64,000 bases of DNA from Tanytarsus gracilentus (taxonomy: Eukaryota; Arthropoda; Insecta; Diptera; Chironomidae), in the NCBI GenBank assembly GCA_038502055.1, contig JAXRKN010000039.1, positions 3,348,001 through 3,412,000 of the forward strand, written 5' to 3'. Position numbers and translations under genes: made by a program. Shown piece by piece: positions 60,601 to 64,000 of this stretch; position 1 is the first letter of the stretch; each line of letters starts with the position of its first letter. The notes beneath the pieces are model-generated. The model ran no database searches. It saw nothing but the letters and a program-made list of their open reading frames with translations, and was not told the origin of the DNA.

Positions 60601-62874
60601 AGTGGGTGAACAACTTTGGTCACCTCTTCAACCTGGGTATCAAAAATTGCTTTTTTATTAAGCTTTCGAATGATATCAAATTTTTTTAAAAAAGTTTTAA
60701 TCTTAAGAATTTTTGATGGCTATGAAAAATAAAAAAAAAAATTATATCATATTATTTTATTCTGCAGAAATTCTGCAGATTATTTATTCTGCAGAATTTC
60801 TGCAGATTTTATTCTGCAGAATTTCTGCAGATTATTTTTTCTGCAGAATTTCTGCAGATTTTATTCTGCAGAATTTCTGTAGAAATAAATTTACAAAAAA
60901 ATTTATCAGAATTTCTGCAGAATTTCTTTTTTTCTCAGAATTTCTGCAGAATTTCTGTCGATTTTCTGTAGAATTTCTGTAGAATTTCTGCAGAAATTCT
61001 GTCGGCTGGGTGACCTACACTCTGAACAACCTCACGTCACATCTTCTACCTCAAAGAGCACACAAAATGCTCTCACATTCTCCTTTATAACTTTATTTTT
61101 ATACTTGGCATGCTTTCGACGATAAATGTTTAAATCTCATTCATAAAATTTTAAAGCATTTTGAGATTTTTTCCACTTCTCATGTGAGACTTACCGGCAG
61201 GATTTCTGCATCACTTCTGCCCTGCTGTATCCGCTTATCTTACAGAACGGCTCATTGCAATAAACTATGGGGAAGTCGACAATTTGAGCGTTGGCTAGGA
61301 GGAAGGAGCTGTCGGCTGTGAAGAGAGGAGAAAAAAATGATTAAATTTTAGAAGGAAATCAAATCATGTCTGTTGTCGCATTTAACATCAACTCATGAGA
61401 GTGGAAATTTTCGCAGAGTTTACAATCATCGTAATTGACAAGAAGTGACGTCAATTGAGAATTATTGCAGCTTAAACACTTGAGCTATGAAGCCGTTAAA
61501 AGAGAGCTGCAGAGAATTTATTCGGTGCTCTGGCACACACGCGCGCTTTTTCAGATCATAAAGAAGCGAATAGTGAAAAGCTCATAAAGCTAATCCAGTG
61601 CTGGAAAACAGGCGAGAATGTGGGATTGAACAGGAAAAATTTCATGTGAAGAAATTAAAATATTCAAGTTTGATTTTATTCAAACTTTAATTTTCAACTT
61701 GATTGTTCATTTTCAAAAGGTTTTCTATAAATTTATTCTCTGCTGTTTTAACCATCAAACGAAAGCACTGAAATTCCACTGTAATGAAGATGTTGAAGAA
61801 TTTTTCTTGTTCTAGAGCTGCGCTTTTAGCTTGGTTCTTTTTATGATGCTAATAAGCAATTTTTTGCTTCTAGTAAATTGCTGGTGCTTTTTATGCTGTG
61901 ATAGAAACATGAAGAAGCTGAAATGCTGCTACGAGCAACGAAGGCAATAATAAAGAATGAGTGAAAGAAAATTTTCTTGACAATTCAATTTTAGTTGGAG
62001 TGAAAAATGTGCGGAAAGATTTAGAAATTATGAATACGTTTAAGAAAATAATTTTTTGCTGATTTGAGTTAAAAAATCAGCGAAAATTTTAAAATCGATG
62101 AAACTTTCACCAGAGTCTATCCCCCTTAGAATTTTCATTACTAGCTTATGTTTCCTCTAAGCGCTTCAAAGAAAACCACATCGGCAGCCGTAAAAGTTCA
62201 CCACCCGAAATCGCTTACAAGATAACCTTTCAAAAATGAAATCACGTGCTTGAAATTATGACTCGAGCTAAGAAAGTGCTTTCTCTCTTTGCCTTTCTAT
62301 TTGCACATTGTGCTGACTCATAATCAGAACGGAAACATTTCATTCGTGTGTGCGAGAGTTTCGAGAATAAGTTCAAGGATATTGTGACCTTTTAGATGAA
62401 GAGAAAAATCTGGTGTAATGCCACCATTGTTGGGGCATTGTAATATCGAAAAGGAAAAAGTAATTTGAGATTAAATCGGAAAATAAAAATGTTTCTGGTG
62501 CTGGAGTTTTTGGAAATTTTTACTGCTTGATTAAAAAAGTCGTTAAAGGATTTAAAAAAATGTTCTTGGAAGTGAATTCAAATTCTGTTAATTCGACTGA
62601 TTCATTCATCAAGAACAATTAAGCAGAAAAATGAAAAAACAAGTCGTAAAAATTTAAAATTTTCTAGTTCCAGTTGTGTTTAACAATTAAATGTAAATCA
62701 TCATCAAAATTTTTGATTACTTTCTGAATGATTACAGAAATAATTTTTCAGCGACAAAATTAAACAAAGATTTGGAAATAAAACTGTCAGCTTACGTTGT
62801 GAGTTGGATCTCCTAATGATATTCTCGAGGAAAGTGTTTTGCGGAGCGACTAATCCTCTCCGTCCGCCCGGCAT
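42696..62874 (-). CDS. eag: EAG voltage-gated potassium channel
   Basis: Sixteen exons: 62874-62796, 61315-61195, 59565-59453, 49489-49358, 49259-49150, 48997-48757, 48577-48423, 48367-48233, 48073-48017, 47959-47801, 46838-46766, 45054-44855, 44767-44307, 44163-43965, 43782-43507, 43454-42696; 1,089 aa. The order is a cytosolic PAS/eag domain (about 10-140; FLALANAQIVDF-type FLLANAQIVDFPIVYCNE, CGFMYGELTDKETV), a linker (GLSKFAKLARSVTRSRQF), S1-S3 in exons 6-7, S4 voltage sensor VVRLLRLGRVVRKLDRYLEY in exon 8, pore filter VGFGN (435-439) in exon 11, S6 with SLLYATIFGHV, a C-linker, a cyclic-nucleotide-binding homology domain (about 545-645), a calmodulin-type basic segment (VRKIFSKFRRAQQ) and a C-terminal coiled coil (LISTVLDMKVDVRLEMQRM). 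It is a plasma-membrane K+ channel that sets neuronal and muscle excitability. Exon 14 ends at a weak donor (gttcac), and frame requires the acceptor at 43783-43784 for exon 15. Confidence 0.95.
50568..51152 (+). mobile_element. Repeat element with hairpin ends in eag intron 3
   Basis: The left end GCGTAACCCACAC (50568-50580) is matched by its inverse gtgggttacgc at 51121-51131, and each end also carries its own small hairpin (gtaacccacac/gtgtggtaac on the left; cccac-gt-gtggg at 51139-51150 on the right). The body includes a ctgtccgtccgttcc block, a 73-bp module shared with the sulfatase-intron element and a 17-bp tandem array. It has no coding capacity. Composition is far less AT-rich than the intron around it. 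The outer boundary on the right (51131 or 51152) is uncertain and no target duplication was found. Confidence 0.6.
50851..50985 (+). repeat. 17-bp minisatellite, eight units
   Basis: Units of aaaatggaacacagtgg start at 50851, 50868, 50885, 50902, 50919, 50936 (16 bp), 50952 and 50969. Individual units differ by 1-4 bases. The reverse-strand frames it creates (50771-51001) are translations of the repeat, not genes. Confidence 0.9.
59884..61015. mobile_element. 1.13-kb foldback element in eag intron 2
   Basis: A long inverted repeat. The left arm (59884-60240) begins GGTCACTCAGCCGACAG and the right arm (60680-61015) ends ctgtcggctgggtgacc, the inverse with one mismatch. Both arms are built from many CTGCAGAAATT-like units and share unique inner stretches (atatcatattattttattc and ggctatgaaaaataa on the right, their inverses on the left). 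The roughly 440-bp centre has two direct repeats starting ggtcgcta at 60243 and 60418 (175-bp period). No protein is encoded; frames at 59868-60092, 60019-60210 and 60713-60982 are repeat translations. No clear target duplication was found, so it could also be an inverted duplication rather than a transposed element. Confidence 0.8.
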
Positions 62875-63977
62875 TGTGATATTTTAATTTCTCAGCCGTA
62901 ATTGAAATAATTTTCTAATAATCCAAATTGGTTGGTTGGGTGGGAGGGAAGGCAGAGTGAGTTTAGAGTAGAATTGACAAAAGAAATTTCTTTTTTTGTT
63001 GCCTAATTTAAATATTTTTCCATTAACCGAAATGTCGTCGAGTGGCTGGACAAATTATTTTTTGCACACTTTAATACTTTTATTATTGCTTTAAATTTTT
63101 CACTTTCATCACGACTGCCACGGCTCCTGCACACAAACACAACTTGTTATTTCCTCATCATATTTCACAGGATTTCATGCTCGAGCAACATGACACACAT
63201 ACACAAAAGAACTTTTCTTCTTAATCTTAAACTTGTAATGTTTCCGCTGTGCTTTCATTATGTCTCGTGGCTGTTGTGAATTTTTTACTCGCAAAGTTCT
63301 TCAACATTTCTGCTTCTCGTTTTAATTTTTTATTATTTTTTCAACACAACTCGAAGCTGCTTTTTTCCTCTTCTTCTTCTCTTTATTGAATAAACTTTGC
63401 TTCGACATTTTCATCATGAACCACTAAATCACTCACAAACATTTTAACTTTCACTATTTAACTTCTTTTATTTGAATATCCAACGTCTTAGCTTGATGCT
63501 GCTTCGGCTGTGACGTTGATTAGACTATAAATTGACTATTTTCGACTCTCGAGTGCTGCAATAAAAAGAAGAAGGAAAATTTATTAGCGATTTTGTGGAA
63601 ATTCAAATCGAGGCTTTAAAAAACTTTTCAGATAAATTTGACGATGATGATAAATTTTTTTGAGAATACTTTTAGATTTTGTTTTGAACATATGATAAAA
63701 GTTTTTACATTCCAAAAAAATAAAATTTTTAAACCTTAATAATTTCTAAATTTTACCTTCATTAATTTTCAAAACGTCATAAAAAATATTTCCAAACTTC
63801 TCACATACAACCGAAGCCCCACAAACTCATTCTAGAATTTCATTCTTTATTTTTTAACGATGAGCTCAAATATCAAATTTGACACTGTAGTTAGTCCTGT
63901 TCAAATTATATCGTCCATGATGTACTCAAGCGTTATTTTCTTCAGAAACTTAAAGCTTTACAGAATAAAAGTGTAGA
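62875..63977 (-). other. eag upstream region / probable 5-prime leader
   Basis: No protein-coding gene is seen. On the minus strand a possible acceptor ttttattgcag at about 63556-63567 could begin a non-coding first-exon segment running to the eag ATG, but this is speculative. Pyrimidine-rich and CA-containing stretches occur at 63120-63400. Confidence 0.3.
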
Positions 63978-64000
63978 ATTATAGCTCCGCTATATATTAA
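63978..64000 (-). repeat. Fragment of repeat terminus at window end
   Basis: attatagctccgctatat followed by attaa is the exact reverse complement of 33333-33355, the right edge of the sulfatase-intron element. The window ends here, so a further copy of that family probably continues to the right. Confidence 0.7.

Noticed and set aside
59868..60982. Several 60-90 codon frames with Cys/Arg/Asn/Ser repeats
   Set aside because: They are translations of the 11-bp units in the foldback arms and appear on both strands.

Overview
This is nuclear DNA of an insect, most likely a nematoceran fly (midge or mosquito side of Diptera). The sequence is very AT-rich, most introns are only about 50-70 bp with canonical GT/AG ends, and the predicted proteins look like fly orthologues. 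Examples are an Ether-a-go-go channel with an insect-type N-terminus, the vermilion tryptophan dioxygenase, a Brainiac-type glycosyltransferase and a Nup358 ending in a Ran-binding domain. Species-level assignment is not possible from the sequence alone. All gene models were assembled by hand from reading frames, splice signals and reading-phase checks; each complete model closes to a whole number of codons.

Left part (1-39.4 kb): a compact gene-rich stretch. In order: the last exon of a class A GPCR (+), RRP9/U3-55K (-), a forkhead factor (+), an SLC19 vitamin transporter (-), a ZMYND8-type chromatin reader (-), APC7 (-), a Brainiac-like beta-1,3-glycosyltransferase (+), SSNA1 (-), Nup358/RanBP2 (+), two tandem arylsulfatase-B-like genes (+,+), vermilion/tryptophan 2,3-dioxygenase (+) and a cathepsin-O-like cysteine protease (-). 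Three head-to-head pairs share short intergenic promoters: RRP9/forkhead, APC7/Brainiac and SSNA1/Nup358. These are mostly unrelated housekeeping or developmental genes, so there is no operon-like system. The only local family expansion is the sulfatase pair.

Right part (42.7-62.9 kb): one large minus-strand gene, the EAG voltage-gated potassium channel, in 16 coding exons. One intron is about 10 kb long, unlike the tiny introns elsewhere.

Repeats are few but well defined. There are two copies of a hAT-type MITE with degenerate 8-bp target duplications. A roughly 0.9-kb non-LTR-like insert with a 28-bp perfect target duplication and a TAATC tail lies between the sulfatases. An element with four 120-bp tandem units fills a sulfatase intron. 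A related element with hairpin ends and a 17-bp minisatellite sits in the eag 10-kb intron. A 1.13-kb foldback built from short CTGCAGAAATT-like units sits in eag intron 2. The foldback is the most unusual structure here: if transcribed with eag it would form a very long RNA hairpin. I found no clear evidence for a wholly new biological system; the repeat family linkage and the foldback are the best candidates for follow-up.
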